Assembly (NCBI GenBank): GCA_028694795.1
Contig: JAQVKF010000003.1
Span: forward strand, 1 to 57,824
Reading direction: 5' to 3'
Source of the DNA: Thermoguttaceae bacterium
Lineage (GTDB): Bacteria > Planctomycetota > Planctomycetia > Pirellulales > Thermoguttaceae
Length of the DNA: 57,824 bases
Below, in pieces: positions 1 through 9,173 of the stretch. Position numbers and translations under genes: made by a program. The notes under the pieces were generated by a model, which saw only the letters and a program-made list of their open reading frames with translations, was not told the origin of the DNA and ran no database searches. The first letter of the stretch is position 1, and each line of letters starts with the position of its first letter.

Positions 1-172
1 GTACACTTCCACGAGACTTAGGGAAAACGTGTTTGATTTTTTCAAATTGTTGTTTTGTAATCTTCATACCGATATCATCGGCAACTTGGCTGTTTTTCTA
101 TAATTATTATGTGAACACGCCCTAGTTGGTAGTATCAACGTCGTGATGGTGCCAAATGGAATGCGGATATTT
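1..172. repeat. Intergenic stretch with one end of the dispersed repeat family
   Basis: No gene is visible here. Positions 110-125 read TGTGAACACGCCCTAG, the reverse complement of the end sequence shared by the dispersed elements at 9672-9687, 14337-14350, 25654-26020, 39741-39756, 51128-51259 and 52501. The window starts inside this stretch, so the other end of the element, if there is one, may lie outside. The repeat-like word around 170 also supplies the stop codon of the trkH gene. Confidence 0.5.
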
Positions 173-1651
173 TTACCCTGGCAAACGGAACATACGTCCG
201 AGATCGTGCCATATTTTGATGAATGTGGCAAATATGACGAAAAGTTCGAGGCGTCCGAGAATCATGGCGATGATTTCGGTCCAAATGGCGGCGAGCGGCA
301 TCTGAGCGGAGGTGATACCACTCGTAAATCCCATGCTCGTGATGGAAGAGGTCACCTCGAACAGCGAACGATCGAACGGTAGTCCGCATGCACATAGGAT
401 AAACGTGCCGATCAGGATGGTCAACAAATAGAGAAATACGAATAACAGGCAGTGTTTTGCCATCGCGTCGTCGATATAGACCGGTCGATTGGTTCCCCAG
501 ATGGAACATTCGAGCACCGTTTTTTGCGGCAGACACATCCGGCGAATCTCCCAAACGATCAATTTGAGAATCATGTAAAATCGCACTTGTTTGATGCCGC
601 CAGCGGTCGAACAGGTACCGCCGCCAATGATCATGAGCAATAGCATCGTCACGAATCCAAAACTGTTCCAGCTGTCGAACGAGACGGTCGAAAGCCCCGT
701 TGTCGTCAGCACGGCGACTGATTCGAAACAGGCGTGCCGTAGAGCTGAACCGATGGAACCGTAGACCGGGCGGAAGGTGAAAATCGTAAGCAGTGCAATC
801 ACCAATGGTAGCATCACTAGCAGTAATCGGACCTCTGGATTGCGAAATACCTGGCGAAATTGGCCGCGGAATAGAAACCACGCCGTCACGAAACTGAGAT
901 TGCCCAACAGCATCAGCGCGATGGTAATCCATTCGATGGTGAGTGAATGCCAAGCAGAAAAATTGTTCGTAATGCTTGAAAATCCGCCTGTGGCAACGGC
1001 GGTGAGCGAGTGGTTGATTGCGTCGAACCACGGCATGCCGGCGAGAATGTAAGCCAGCGTACCACAGATCGCGTACACAAGGTAGATGACTAGTACCAAC
1101 CGCGCAGATTGATGTACTTGCGGCAAAAGTTGATCACTGCGTCCCTCAGCACTGGAAATACCGACACCTGTGACTCCAACGAGTGCGGAAAGCATAATGA
1201 TTGCTAAACCCGCACCACCCACATATTGTAGAAAACTGCGCCAAAAAAGCGTCAGTCGGTATGCCGTACCGACATCGACCACCGTCATACCCGTTGATGT
1301 CCAACCGCTAGCCGACTCGAACATTGCGGCGGAGAAGTTCAGCCCCTCGGCTTGCATGAATGGATAGGCCGAAAACAGAACGACCGTGAACCAGCTGAGC
1401 GTGACGACGATGCCGCCTTCCTGCAATGAGAGCGAAATTTCTCGACGATAACCATATTTCCAAAGTGCCACACCAATACCGCACTGTGCGGTGGCTGGAA
1501 TCAAAAATCCGGTGGCTAAACGCAATTCTTGCGGATACGCAAGCAGCAGTACCAGAGGTACAAGCGCCAACGTTCCGGCAAAAATGAGGATTACGCCCAG
1601 GGATGCCAAAATGGCCTGATATCGTTGTTGTAGAAATTCACGCTCTCGCAT
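173..1651 (-). CDS. trkH: TrkH/KtrB-family potassium uptake channel subunit
   Basis: A 492-residue polytopic membrane protein of the Trk/Ktr potassium transporter family, which moves K+ (usually with H+ or Na+) across the inner membrane. The four pore-loop filters can be read in order: TSTGM, ATGGFSS, TTTGLST and TSMGFTSG, with the family's GRLELF motif near the C-terminus. The length matches TrkH. In this family the pore partners a cytoplasmic NAD-binding TrkA/KtrA subunit, and none is encoded in this window. An AGGAGG lies about 15 bases before the chosen ATG, which is far, so the start is not certain. The last codons (GGG TAA AAA) overlap the GGTAAAAA word of the dispersed repeat family, so the 3' end may have been remodelled by repeat insertion. 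Confidence 0.93.
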   Translation of the reverse strand: MREREFLQQRYQAILASLGVILIFAGTLALVPLVLLLAYPQELRLATGFLIPATAQCGIGVALWKYGYRREISLSLQEGGIVVTLSWFTVVLFSAYPFMQAEGLNFSAAMFESASGWTSTGMTVVDVGTAYRLTLFWRSFLQYVGGAGLAIIMLSALVGVTGVGISSAEGRSDQLLPQVHQSARLVLVIYLVYAICGTLAYILAGMPWFDAINHSLTAVATGGFSSITNNFSAWHSLTIEWITIALMLLGNLSFVTAWFLFRGQFRQVFRNPEVRLLLVMLPLVIALLTIFTFRPVYGSIGSALRHACFESVAVLTTTGLSTVSFDSWNSFGFVTMLLLMIIGGGTCSTAGGIKQVRFYMILKLIVWEIRRMCLPQKTVLECSIWGTNRPVYIDDAMAKHCLLFVFLYLLTILIGTFILCACGLPFDRSLFEVTSSITSMGFTSGITSAQMPLAAIWTEIIAMILGRLELFVIFATFIKIWHDLGRMFRLPG

Positions 1652-1825
1652 TGTACCGTTTTGCGACCTCCTATTCTGCCGTTGGTAGAGTGGCTTGTCG
1701 AAAGATTTCGCTTAATATGTACCACTCCAGCCGATTGCCTGCAACGCAAGCCGGGATGGGGGTCAAAAATTTTTCTCCATCTGGGAGGACCGATGGTAAG
1801 CGTGCCGCTGCGTATTCGCACTACC

Positions 1826-2962
1826 TTACGGTTGGCGTTGGACGACCACGACACGTGGATTGCGGCCTAAGTCGTAAATCGTGGGCAGACAGCTCAAACC
1901 GTCGATTGCCGCGACCCGTTTTTCGAGTACGTCACATAGCATAGGACTCGTTTCTAGCAGACAAATACCATTCGGGACCAATCGCTCGACCAGTTGTGGA
2001 AGCAGCCGATCGTAAACTTGCATTCCATCCTCACCAGCGACCAGTGCGATCCGCGGCTCCTGATCGCGGACATCGGGCGAAAGTGTCTGCCACTCCGATT
2101 CCGTCACGTAAGGTGGATTACTCACGATAAAGTTAAACGTTTGGCCTTTTGGAATCGCGGCGAAAAGGTCGCTTTCGAGAAACGTAATGTGTCCAAGGAC
2201 GCCCAGTTTTTCCGCGTTACGACGTGCCATGACCAACGCTTCTGGTGAAATATCGACTGCCGTGATTCGTGATTCAACCAAATGTTTCGCCGCGCAAATC
2301 GCTAAAATACCACTTCCCGTCCCAATGTCGAGAATCTTGAGATTTGCGCCCGTCACAGCTACCTTCGATGTTCCGCTCGTCGCCCCGGAAGCAGACATCG
2401 CGGCCGGTGCCTCAGTGGAATCGGCATTAGCAACTACCGTAGCGGGTTGGCCAGCCGTTCGCTCTTCGGCTTGGGTAGCCGGTGTTACATCGGTGGTTTC
2501 GGAATGGTCGGGAGTGGAGGACAGTGGTGATAGTTGGACTGGTGACAGTAAAATACGTTTGGCTGCGTCGAGCAGTCCTGTCACGACGAACTCGGTGTCT
2601 GGGCGTGGAATGAGAACAGCGGGTGAAACTTCAAAATCGATGGAAAAAAACTCCTTATGCCCAACGAGATAGGCGACTGGCGTGTGCGCGGCGCGACGTT
2701 TGACTAGCTCGCGGAATCGACCACGGATCGCGTCCGTCGCCACCTCTTCAAACCGTGTGTAGAGCGCAATCCGTTCACAACCAATCGCGTAGGCGAGGAG
2801 AATCTCCGCATCCAATCGCGGCGAATCGGCTTCGTGTTCACGCAAATAATCGGTCGTCCATCGGAGTAATCGACCGATCGTCCAACGTTCTGCCGTGGTG
2901 GCCGCGGGGGTACCTTGGGTGGTGGCTGAGGCTGGGCCTGAGGTGGACGATGTGGAATCCAT
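1826..2962 (-). CDS. prmC: PrmC (HemK) release-factor glutamine methyltransferase
   Basis: Methylates the glutamine of the GGQ motif in peptide-chain release factors, using S-adenosylmethionine, in the cytoplasm. The N-terminal helical domain (about residues 28-115) is followed by a PRPDTE motif, the SAM-binding motif DIGTGSG (about 212-218) and the catalytic NPPY motif (282-285). At 378 residues it is about 90 longer than usual. The excess is a 20-residue Ser/Thr/Ala leader and a roughly 70-residue Thr/Ala/Ser-rich insertion (about 138-207) between PRPDTE and the SAM motif. A GGAG site precedes the ATG. It lies 31 bp downstream of obgE on the same strand, so the two are probably co-transcribed. 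Confidence 0.92.
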   Translation of the reverse strand: MDSTSSTSGPASATTQGTPAATTAERWTIGRLLRWTTDYLREHEADSPRLDAEILLAYAIGCERIALYTRFEEVATDAIRGRFRELVKRRAAHTPVAYLVGHKEFFSIDFEVSPAVLIPRPDTEFVVTGLLDAAKRILLSPVQLSPLSSTPDHSETTDVTPATQAEERTAGQPATVVANADSTEAPAAMSASGATSGTSKVAVTGANLKILDIGTGSGILAICAAKHLVESRITAVDISPEALVMARRNAEKLGVLGHITFLESDLFAAIPKGQTFNFIVSNPPYVTESEWQTLSPDVRDQEPRIALVAGEDGMQVYDRLLPQLVERLVPNGICLLETSPMLCDVLEKRVAAIDGLSCLPTIYDLGRNPRVVVVQRQP

Positions 2963-2993
2963 GCCTAACTCTCCTATCCTCCCGAAAAGAGGT

Positions 2994-3989
2994 CTAAACT
3001 TCCGATGGATTTAACGTTTGCATAACCGTTTGGAGCAGTTGCGGCATCCCTTTGCCCGAGACGGACGAGAAGCAGAGCACCGGACGTCCGAGTTCCGTTT
3101 CGAGCGTCGTTTGCAGCGCGGCCGCCTCCGGTAAGTCCGCCTTTGTGACCGCGACGATCTCCGGACGACGTCCCAGTTCGGGGCTAAAAAGTTCCAACTC
3201 ACGACGAATTTTGCGATAATTGTCAAGCGGATCGCTTCCATCCATCGGCATCGGTTCCACCAAATGGAGCAGCACACCCGCACGTTGGACATGTCGTAAA
3301 AATTCGTGGCCTAGCCCTGCCCCGCCAGCCGCTCCCTCAATTAGCCCCGGAATATCGGCGATTACAAAACCTTGATCCATACTGATCTGGCAACGACCGA
3401 GGTTCGGATATTTTGTCGTGAATGGATAATTGGCGATTTCTGGTCGCGCACGTGTCAAGCGGCTCAGCAGTGTACTTTTTCCCGCATTCGGCTTGCCGAT
3501 CAACCCAACATCCGCGATGACTTTCAGCTCCAAACGGAGTTTACGCAATTCGCCATCCGCACCTGGGGTCGATTGACGTGGTGCCTGATTTGCGGCAGAA
3601 CGGAATCGCATATTCCCCTTCCCGCCGTGGCCACCACGTGCCACGACCACCGTCTCATCCACTTGATCGAGATCTTTGAGCAACAATCCTGTTGATGCGT
3701 CAAAAACCATCGTTCCGGGCGGCACTTCCAGCTCGCGATCTTCACCACAGCGTCCCGTACAGGCATCCGCGCCTCCGGGCGAACCGTTCGGCGCGGTCCA
3801 ATGTTTCCGATGGGTAAGTCCCATCAAGCTGTTGACGCCGCTCGCCGCTCGCAACACAATCGAACCGCCATGACCACCGTCGCCGCCATCGGGACCACCT
3901 TTGGCGACAAATTTCTCACGATGAAAACTGACGCAACCATCGCCGCCGCGACCGGCTTCTACCGTAATTTCTATCTCGTCAATAAACAT
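2994..3989 (-). CDS. obgE: Obg/CgtA GTPase
   Basis: An essential ribosome-associated GTPase involved in large-subunit assembly and stress signalling. The N-terminal Gly-rich Obg fold is clear (GRGGDGCVSFHREK, then GGPDGGDGGHGG), followed by the G domain with the P-loop GKPNAGKST, the G3 DIPGL and the G4 TKAD. At 331 residues it corresponds to the Obg plus G domains and lacks the variable C-terminal OCT domain found in some bacteria. AGGA sits 8 bases before the ATG. It is the first gene of a two-gene unit with prmC. The rpmA/rplU neighbours common elsewhere are absent. Confidence 0.97.
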   Translation of the reverse strand: MFIDEIEITVEAGRGGDGCVSFHREKFVAKGGPDGGDGGHGGSIVLRAASGVNSLMGLTHRKHWTAPNGSPGGADACTGRCGEDRELEVPPGTMVFDASTGLLLKDLDQVDETVVVARGGHGGKGNMRFRSAANQAPRQSTPGADGELRKLRLELKVIADVGLIGKPNAGKSTLLSRLTRARPEIANYPFTTKYPNLGRCQISMDQGFVIADIPGLIEGAAGGAGLGHEFLRHVQRAGVLLHLVEPMPMDGSDPLDNYRKIRRELELFSPELGRRPEIVAVTKADLPEAAALQTTLETELGRPVLCFSSVSGKGMPQLLQTVMQTLNPSEV

Positions 3990-4518
3990 GTACCGATTCC
4001 TGTCCGTGGAAATTGTGAGTATCCGGGAAAAAGTCGCCCTTAGAAACCCCTGATTGCACCTCGCTACGAAGTCCAGTATACCACATTTTATTCATCTTGT
4101 CGGTATCTGACTCGAATTTCCTTTTTTTACCAGCCGTTGGCATATTTTACTAGATGTTGGTGCTACTATTTCGACGAGTGGATACGTGGTCCGCCGATGA
4201 GCCACTTCGTTCCTGATCTCGGCTTACGTAGGAATGGGAACCGGAAGGTGGGAATGCCCTATGACCGCAATCGGCGGACTGTCTGTACTGGTGTTGCGGT
4301 TTGTGCGTATGATAAAAAGTTTTCCACCCGCACTTTGCATTCCATTCAAAAATTTTTACAAAAAGCATTTTCCATAGAAACTCGCAAACTTTTTACCCGG
4401 CGGTGGTACCGCCAACGTCTAACAAAAACCTTCCTAGCTCGCCATGCGGACAGTCGGGTTGGAGTAAAATAGTCGGGTGGCGTGGAGCATGTTGATAAGT
4501 GAGGCAGAGTGCGTGGTA
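3990..4518. repeat. Intergenic region filled with dispersed-repeat modules
   Basis: No credible gene. It holds several pieces of the dispersed repeat family: TTTTTTACCAGCCGTTGGC and TTTTACTAGATGTTGGTGC near 4126-4168, a decayed version of the hairpin core near 4350-4385, and the word CTTTTTACCCGGCGGTGGT near 4389-4407. A GCGGACAGTCGGGTTGGAGTAAAA module follows near 4446-4468 and resembles the segment at 51080-51105. No end sequences of the CTAGGGCGTGTTCACA type were found, so this looks like an eroded copy. Confidence 0.6.
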
Positions 4519-5277
4519 CTAAAAATCTAACTCTTGGAAATCGCGACCTACCTCGAGTGCTGAGAAAATACGCTTTGCCTGTTCAAGTCCCATGGCATCC
4601 CGCTGGTAAATAGCCTCGTCCGTGAGCAACGGGTCCGTGTGGATCAGGACGCAACGGCCAACATTCGCCTTTTGCGCGAGCTGTGCGACCTGCGACGGCG
4701 TGCTGTGTCCCGTACGTTGAGCCTTCTCCTGAAACGCATCCGGAAAATAAGCATCGTGCAACAAAAGTTTGACGCCGCGGATAAAATCGATGAACGCCGG
4801 CTCGTCCAACGCAACGGTATCCGAGATATAGGCAAACGAACGACCATCTGTCCAATCCGCGCGAAAACCGATCGCGCCACCACGATGTCGAAGTGGATGC
4901 CAACGTAAACGTCCGCCTGACGGGAGCAGGATCGTCTCTGGAATCGGAATAAAACGACAATTCGGCGCGACCGGAAATAATGGCTCGGCAAACAAATGCC
5001 GTTCGACCGCTTGCAATTTATCCGACTCACCATAAACGGACACCTCGCAATCCGGACGTGTCCGCAGTACGTCGCTCAGATAGGTCAAACCAGCCACATG
5101 GTCCAAATGGGCGTGTGTTAAAAAAATGTCGAGTCGACTAGTCCGAAGATAGTCCCCTAACCGATAAAAACCGGTTCCCGCATCGAACGCCACACCGATC
5201 TCCGGAAGAAAATAACTCGCCGTCTGACGACTCGCACTCGGATGATATCCTGTCGAACCTAAGATGATACATTTCAC
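4519..5277 (-). CDS. MBL-fold metallo-hydrolase
   Basis: A 252-residue beta-lactamase-fold hydrolase. The metal-binding motif THAHLDHVAG (H55, H57, D59, H60) is intact, with further candidate ligands at SDT and HDAYFPD and a late LIHTDP. The start (ILGSTGYHPSASRQTASY) resembles the RNase Z/cAMP-phosphodiesterase-like branch, where the Ser/Arg/Gln segment lines the active site. The substrate cannot be named from sequence. It may be a phosphodiester or a small phosphoester. The Shine-Dalgarno site is weak. It stands 53 bp downstream of the next minus-strand gene, so it could share that gene's transcript. Confidence 0.85.
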   Translation of the reverse strand: MKCIILGSTGYHPSASRQTASYFLPEIGVAFDAGTGFYRLGDYLRTSRLDIFLTHAHLDHVAGLTYLSDVLRTRPDCEVSVYGESDKLQAVERHLFAEPLFPVAPNCRFIPIPETILLPSGGRLRWHPLRHRGGAIGFRADWTDGRSFAYISDTVALDEPAFIDFIRGVKLLLHDAYFPDAFQEKAQRTGHSTPSQVAQLAQKANVGRCVLIHTDPLLTDEAIYQRDAMGLEQAKRIFSALEVGRDFQELDF

Positions 5278-5330
5278 GTCAAACTATCCCTTCTGTTGAA
5301 CGATCCTCACGAAGCATTCGATGGAACCCG

Positions 5331-6089
5331 CTAAATACGTGGTGTGTCACCACCTTGTGCGACTGGTCGAACACCACCCATCAGGTCAGTGACCTGCCAA
5401 CCTGCCTTACCCAACTTCGGGTCTTCACTTCGAGCCGCTTTGACGTCGACGAAAAATGTTCGCGTCTCACCGTTATCGTCCCAGTTGATCGCGAAGCTTT
5501 GGACAATGTAATCTCGTTCGCTCTGATCCACCGTTTGGTATTCCGTAGCGTAGTATTGATACTCCCAGTGACCTTTCAGATTGAGCAGGGTGCGTAAGGC
5601 TGGCTGTTGCAGCATACCCACAAAATCTTCACGAGCGAATTGATTCCCGATCAAACTGCCGAGGCTGAGGCTCTCAGGGCGTGAGAATGGTGAACGTTGT
5701 AAGCGAGAATATTCCGTAATCTCTTCCTGCTTCAACATTTCCAGCACATGTGCGGTAAATCGCTTTGCTTCGGCGCGGACGAGTTGCCGATGTACAATCC
5801 ACTGAGTCGGCACCATGACCAAGAAAAACAAACTCAGGAAACAGCCGCATTTAGCGAGCCAACGTCCTGTCAGACCGCCATCGCTGTAACGAATCTGCTT
5901 GAGCGCGATATAGCCCAACAGAATGCTGCACAATGGGGCGATTCCCCACAGTATCGATAATAACAAAAGTGGAGAAGCGAGACCTAGAAGAAAACTGAAG
6001 ACCGCGAGCAGACTTAACGTGCGATACGAGTCCACCGAGGCCTCTTCCGGATCCGATGCTTCAAAATGTGACCGATATTCACTCATCAT
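5331..6089 (-). CDS. DUF4190-like membrane protein
   Basis: A 252-residue protein with a short acidic N-terminus and two closely spaced hydrophobic stretches (about 27-65), followed by a third (about 82-100). The segment from SLLAVFSFLLG through LCSILLGYIALKQIRYSDGGLTGRWLAKCG matches the pattern of DUF4190 domains. The remaining 150 residues are soluble and of unknown function. GAGG lies 5 bases before the first of two adjacent ATG codons. It is probably upstream of the MBL hydrolase in one transcript. No function is proposed beyond a membrane-anchored extracytoplasmic domain. Confidence 0.8.
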   Translation of the reverse strand: MMSEYRSHFEASDPEEASVDSYRTLSLLAVFSFLLGLASPLLLLSILWGIAPLCSILLGYIALKQIRYSDGGLTGRWLAKCGCFLSLFFLVMVPTQWIVHRQLVRAEAKRFTAHVLEMLKQEEITEYSRLQRSPFSRPESLSLGSLIGNQFAREDFVGMLQQPALRTLLNLKGHWEYQYYATEYQTVDQSERDYIVQSFAINWDDNGETRTFFVDVKAARSEDPKLGKAGWQVTDLMGGVRPVAQGGDTPRI

Positions 6090-6213
6090 ACTACCTCTAC
6101 GATGTTCATTGCAAATGGATGCGTTTCCGCACCATGTTCAATGTGATGCGGTTTGCGACAAATTCTGTGTGAAGATGGAAACTAAATGGAACGACAAACC
6201 TCGCAATACGCTG

Positions 6214-6732
6214 TCAGTGGGATGATTTATCGGAGGGTTTGTCGGACTTGCGAATAAATTTGATTCCCCAAATCATGCCACCTATGATTACACATGTTGT
6301 GGTTCCCCATACGTAACCAATGGCTTCCACTTGTTTCCAATAAGCTAAAATTGCCGTGAGTCCGACAAGAAGCACAATAAATCCAAAACTCAAACATTGT
6401 CCTCTAAAGGTATACGTTATCTTACCACGAGTTACTTCCATTTCATTTTGTCGCTCTAAATCTTCACGTTGATGACGATGCGACTGCTCCCTTTCCGCCA
6501 TGGCAAGAATACGCTCAGCCGCTCCAGGAAGTATCTGCTCATAGACGCCCAATTCACTCGCAGGAGGCAATGGACCGACATACTGCTGTACCTGTGTAAT
6601 TTTCACTGGCCGCTGTGACTTTGGCTTCTGACCACATATCTTGCCATTCTCGCTAGAAATCGTGTTTTCGGGCACGGAAACCACATCATGCGATTCGTTG
6701 GCTTGTTTTTGGCAATCAGGATCGTGAACCAT
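6214..6732 (-). CDS. DUF2335-like small membrane protein
   Basis: A 172-residue protein whose C-terminal half carries GPLPPASELGVYEQILPG, then AERILAMAEREQSHRH, then two membrane spans. This is the layout of DUF2335 predicted membrane proteins. The first 60 residues are polar and look disordered. The start at 6732 is preferred because GGAG lies 8 bases upstream. An in-frame ATG at 6891 would add 53 residues but has no ribosome site and would run through the 83-codon frame that overlaps it. The function of the family is unknown. Confidence 0.75.
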   Translation of the reverse strand: MVHDPDCQKQANESHDVVSVPENTISSENGKICGQKPKSQRPVKITQVQQYVGPLPPASELGVYEQILPGAAERILAMAEREQSHRHQREDLERQNEMEVTRGKITYTFRGQCLSFGFIVLLVGLTAILAYWKQVEAIGYVWGTTTCVIIGGMIWGIKFIRKSDKPSDKSSH

Positions 6733-6967
6733 GACTAATGCTCCGGTATTTTTCAGGAACACTGGCGTTGACAGCCGTTCGGGAATCTCGACCCATGTTG
6801 GCTGCGTCCTGAGCAAAACCGTCTCTTTCGCCACCCTTCGAACAGTGATGTTCCGTCGAGGGGAAACTTTCGTCCAACAGGTTCCACGCATCTTGCGGAC
6901 AGAGGAAGCCGATAAGACTTATGAGCGGTGACAACGCACCAACGACCAAATAATGGAGTTCTTTCAT
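6716..6967 (-). CDS. Possible small membrane-leader protein overlapping the DUF2335-like gene
   Basis: An 83-codon frame with a very good ribosome site (GGAGG, 6 bases before the ATG). Its N-terminus looks like a membrane segment (LVVGALSPLISLIGFLCP), followed by a polar tail. Its stop lies 14 bases past the GGAG-supported ATG of the DUF2335-like gene, so the pair overlaps by 17 bases, which fits translational coupling. The polar tail has no recognised family. The evidence is only the ribosome site, the hydrophobic leader and the coupling geometry. Confidence 0.4.
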   Translation of the reverse strand: MKELHYLVVGALSPLISLIGFLCPQDAWNLLDESFPSTEHHCSKGGERDGFAQDAANMGRDSRTAVNASVPEKYRSISHGSRS

Positions 6968-7083
6968 CGTGCCCCTCCGTCTTTACGCTACGTCAAAACA
7001 TCAACCGACCATATCACCCGCCTACCCATTATATCCGCCAGCGGGTTAAATAACCACCGCAAAACGATGGGTGGTACCGCACC

Positions 7084-8505
7084 TTACGGCGAGGCGATGA
7101 GCGATTGGGCCACGTCCGTCTTATACGCCACCGCGGCTGGTAATAAGCCCACAATCGAGGCCAGTAAAACCAAACCGGGAATCAGATACAGCTCGCCCTG
7201 TTGGAACATGAACGCATCGACCATCACGCCCGTCTGTTCCGCGATGATTGGGGAAATCGCCCACGTGAGGCCGTGACCCGCGACTAACCCCAACGCTCCG
7301 CCCCCTAACGCCAGCAAAATCGATTCCAACAGGATAATCAGCATCACGGTTTTACGCTGTGCTCCTAACGCTCGCATGATCGCAATCTCACGACGACGCT
7401 CATTCATCGAGTTGTAAATGCTTACCAAGATACCAATCCCCGCGACGACGACCACCAAGACCGCTAGAATCAGCAAAATCACCTGTAAATTACCAATCAA
7501 CCCGGTGAACAGTTGCGAAACCTCTTCGACTGGCGAAACCGCTTGAACACCCATCGTTTGCAATTCACGCTGGAGAAGCGGAATGCTCGATTCGGTTCCA
7601 TCTTGTAAGAGAAGAAAAATCGCCGTGATCCGTTTTCGCTCACGCGGCAACAGATCGGCATCATTTGCCTCCGCGGCCGATGCCGCTCCCGCTGTGGGCG
7701 TTTCCTCCGTCGGGGTTGCTTCCAGACCGATCATCAGGTCCTTGTCACTCAACTCGGTCGTGGTGGTCGATTCCGACTCCTGAGTGACGCCCATCACACG
7801 ATCAGCTTCTTCTTTCGCTGCGCGCGCACGAGCCGCTTCCGCCGCTGCCGCATCCAACGCGCTGGCATGCGATCGCCAGAAGCCTTCCACATTCACGAAC
7901 ACGCCCTTATCCACTGGTGTGCCCGTCGGTTTCAAAATCCCAACCACTGTAAATGCTTCTTGACGTTCCATACCACTTGTGCCGGAATGTGTCGTGCGAA
8001 GCGTGTCACCTATCTTTTTACCGGATTTCTGCGCTGCGATTGAACCTAACACCGCCTCAAAATATTCGCCATCCTGAATATTGCGACCTGCGGAAAACTC
8101 ATAAGCCCGATTGTCATCCGAATAGGTTAAATCACCAAATAACTCCGATGTAGTACCGACGACACGGCAACCTTGGTACATATCGCCCATGCAGATCGGT
8201 ACCGCAAATTTGACTGAATTGCCCAATCGACCGCGTTTTAACTCGTCATACACGTCATACGACATCGGTGCTGGTGCTTTGCCGATATGAAAAACGGTGC
8301 TCAACACCAGTTCCAAACGGCTGCCCGGCGCACCCACGACAAGGTGAAAGCCTTGGGCACTACGACGGAACGACTGATCGACCACACCATAAATGACCAA
8401 TACAGCCACGACAAGGGCCACGCCTAGCGACATCGAAAACGCCGTCAATGCCGACGCCAAAACTCGCTGTTGAATACTTCGTAACGCTATTTTCCACAAA
8501 CTCAT
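7084..8505 (-). CDS. FtsX/MacB-type ABC transporter permease
   Basis: A 473-residue inner-membrane permease with one N-terminal span (about 18-42), a large periplasmic domain and three C-terminal spans. The pattern RRREIAIMRALGAQRKTVMLIILLES between spans two and three is diagnostic of FtsX-like permeases. Members move lipoproteins (LolCE), antibiotics or peptides (MacB), and the substrate here is unknown. The periplasmic domain holds an Ala/Glu/Thr-rich insertion of about 75 residues (roughly 215-290) that looks disordered. Its start overlaps the ATPase stop by 4 bp (ATGA), so the pair is translationally coupled. Only one permease gene is present, which suggests a homodimer. Confidence 0.92.
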   Translation of the reverse strand: MSLWKIALRSIQQRVLASALTAFSMSLGVALVVAVLVIYGVVDQSFRRSAQGFHLVVGAPGSRLELVLSTVFHIGKAPAPMSYDVYDELKRGRLGNSVKFAVPICMGDMYQGCRVVGTTSELFGDLTYSDDNRAYEFSAGRNIQDGEYFEAVLGSIAAQKSGKKIGDTLRTTHSGTSGMERQEAFTVVGILKPTGTPVDKGVFVNVEGFWRSHASALDAAAAEAARARAAKEEADRVMGVTQESESTTTTELSDKDLMIGLEATPTEETPTAGAASAAEANDADLLPRERKRITAIFLLLQDGTESSIPLLQRELQTMGVQAVSPVEEVSQLFTGLIGNLQVILLILAVLVVVVAGIGILVSIYNSMNERRREIAIMRALGAQRKTVMLIILLESILLALGGGALGLVAGHGLTWAISPIIAEQTGVMVDAFMFQQGELYLIPGLVLLASIVGLLPAAVAYKTDVAQSLIASP

Positions 8506-9173
8506 TGCGCTCGCCCCGCATGGTTAATCTGTTCGAGATATTCAATACGTTCAAATTGCTTGGCCACATCCGGCGCATGGGTCACCATGATCAACGAAAT
8601 TTTCTCTTCGTGGCAGGTATCACGAATCAAATCGACAATCTGCTGTTGGTGTCCGACGTCCACGTTGGCCGTCGGCTCGTCCGCCAAAATCAATTTCGGA
8701 CGATTTGCCAACGCTCGTGCCACGGCTACACGCTGCTGCTCACCCACTGAAAGTTGCGTCGGACGGTGTGTCAAACGATGGCTAAGTCCCACACGTTCCA
8801 AAAGATTGGCCGCTCGCTTTTTATCCGCGCGATCACGGCCAAAAGTCATGCCGAGCATCACATTTTCAATCGCCGTGAAACCTGGAAGCAGATTGAACGT
8901 TTGATACACATAACCAATCCGTTCCGCTCGAAACTGATCGACCTCCGATTCTTCCATCAGCGCGATATCCCAACCGTCGATCTTCACCTTGCCAGATGTC
9001 GGACGACCGATTCCCGCGATAATATGAAGAAGGGTGGTTTTACCACAACCACTGCGACCGACCAGTACACATTGTTCCGCAACGCCTACCGAAAATTCCG
9101 GAATATCCAGAATATGCAGAGGCGTACCGTCCGGTTGTGGAAACGATTTGGTTAAATCCCGTATTTGAAGCAT
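8502..9173 (-). CDS. LolD/MacB-type ABC transporter ATP-binding protein
   Basis: A 223-residue ATPase with Walker A GRSGCGKTT, signature LSVGEQQRVAVARAL, Walker B LILADEPTANVD and switch histidine VTHAP. The TANVD form of the Walker B/D-loop is usual in the LolD/MacB/FtsE group that pairs with FtsX-like permeases. The signature has LSVGE rather than LSGGE. It is the first gene of the two-gene unit with the permease. The name lolD is not assigned because the permease is a single gene and the substrate is unknown. Confidence 0.94.
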   Translation of the reverse strand: MLQIRDLTKSFPQPDGTPLHILDIPEFSVGVAEQCVLVGRSGCGKTTLLHIIAGIGRPTSGKVKIDGWDIALMEESEVDQFRAERIGYVYQTFNLLPGFTAIENVMLGMTFGRDRADKKRAANLLERVGLSHRLTHRPTQLSVGEQQRVAVARALANRPKLILADEPTANVDVGHQQQIVDLIRDTCHEEKISLIMVTHAPDVAKQFERIEYLEQINHAGRAQ

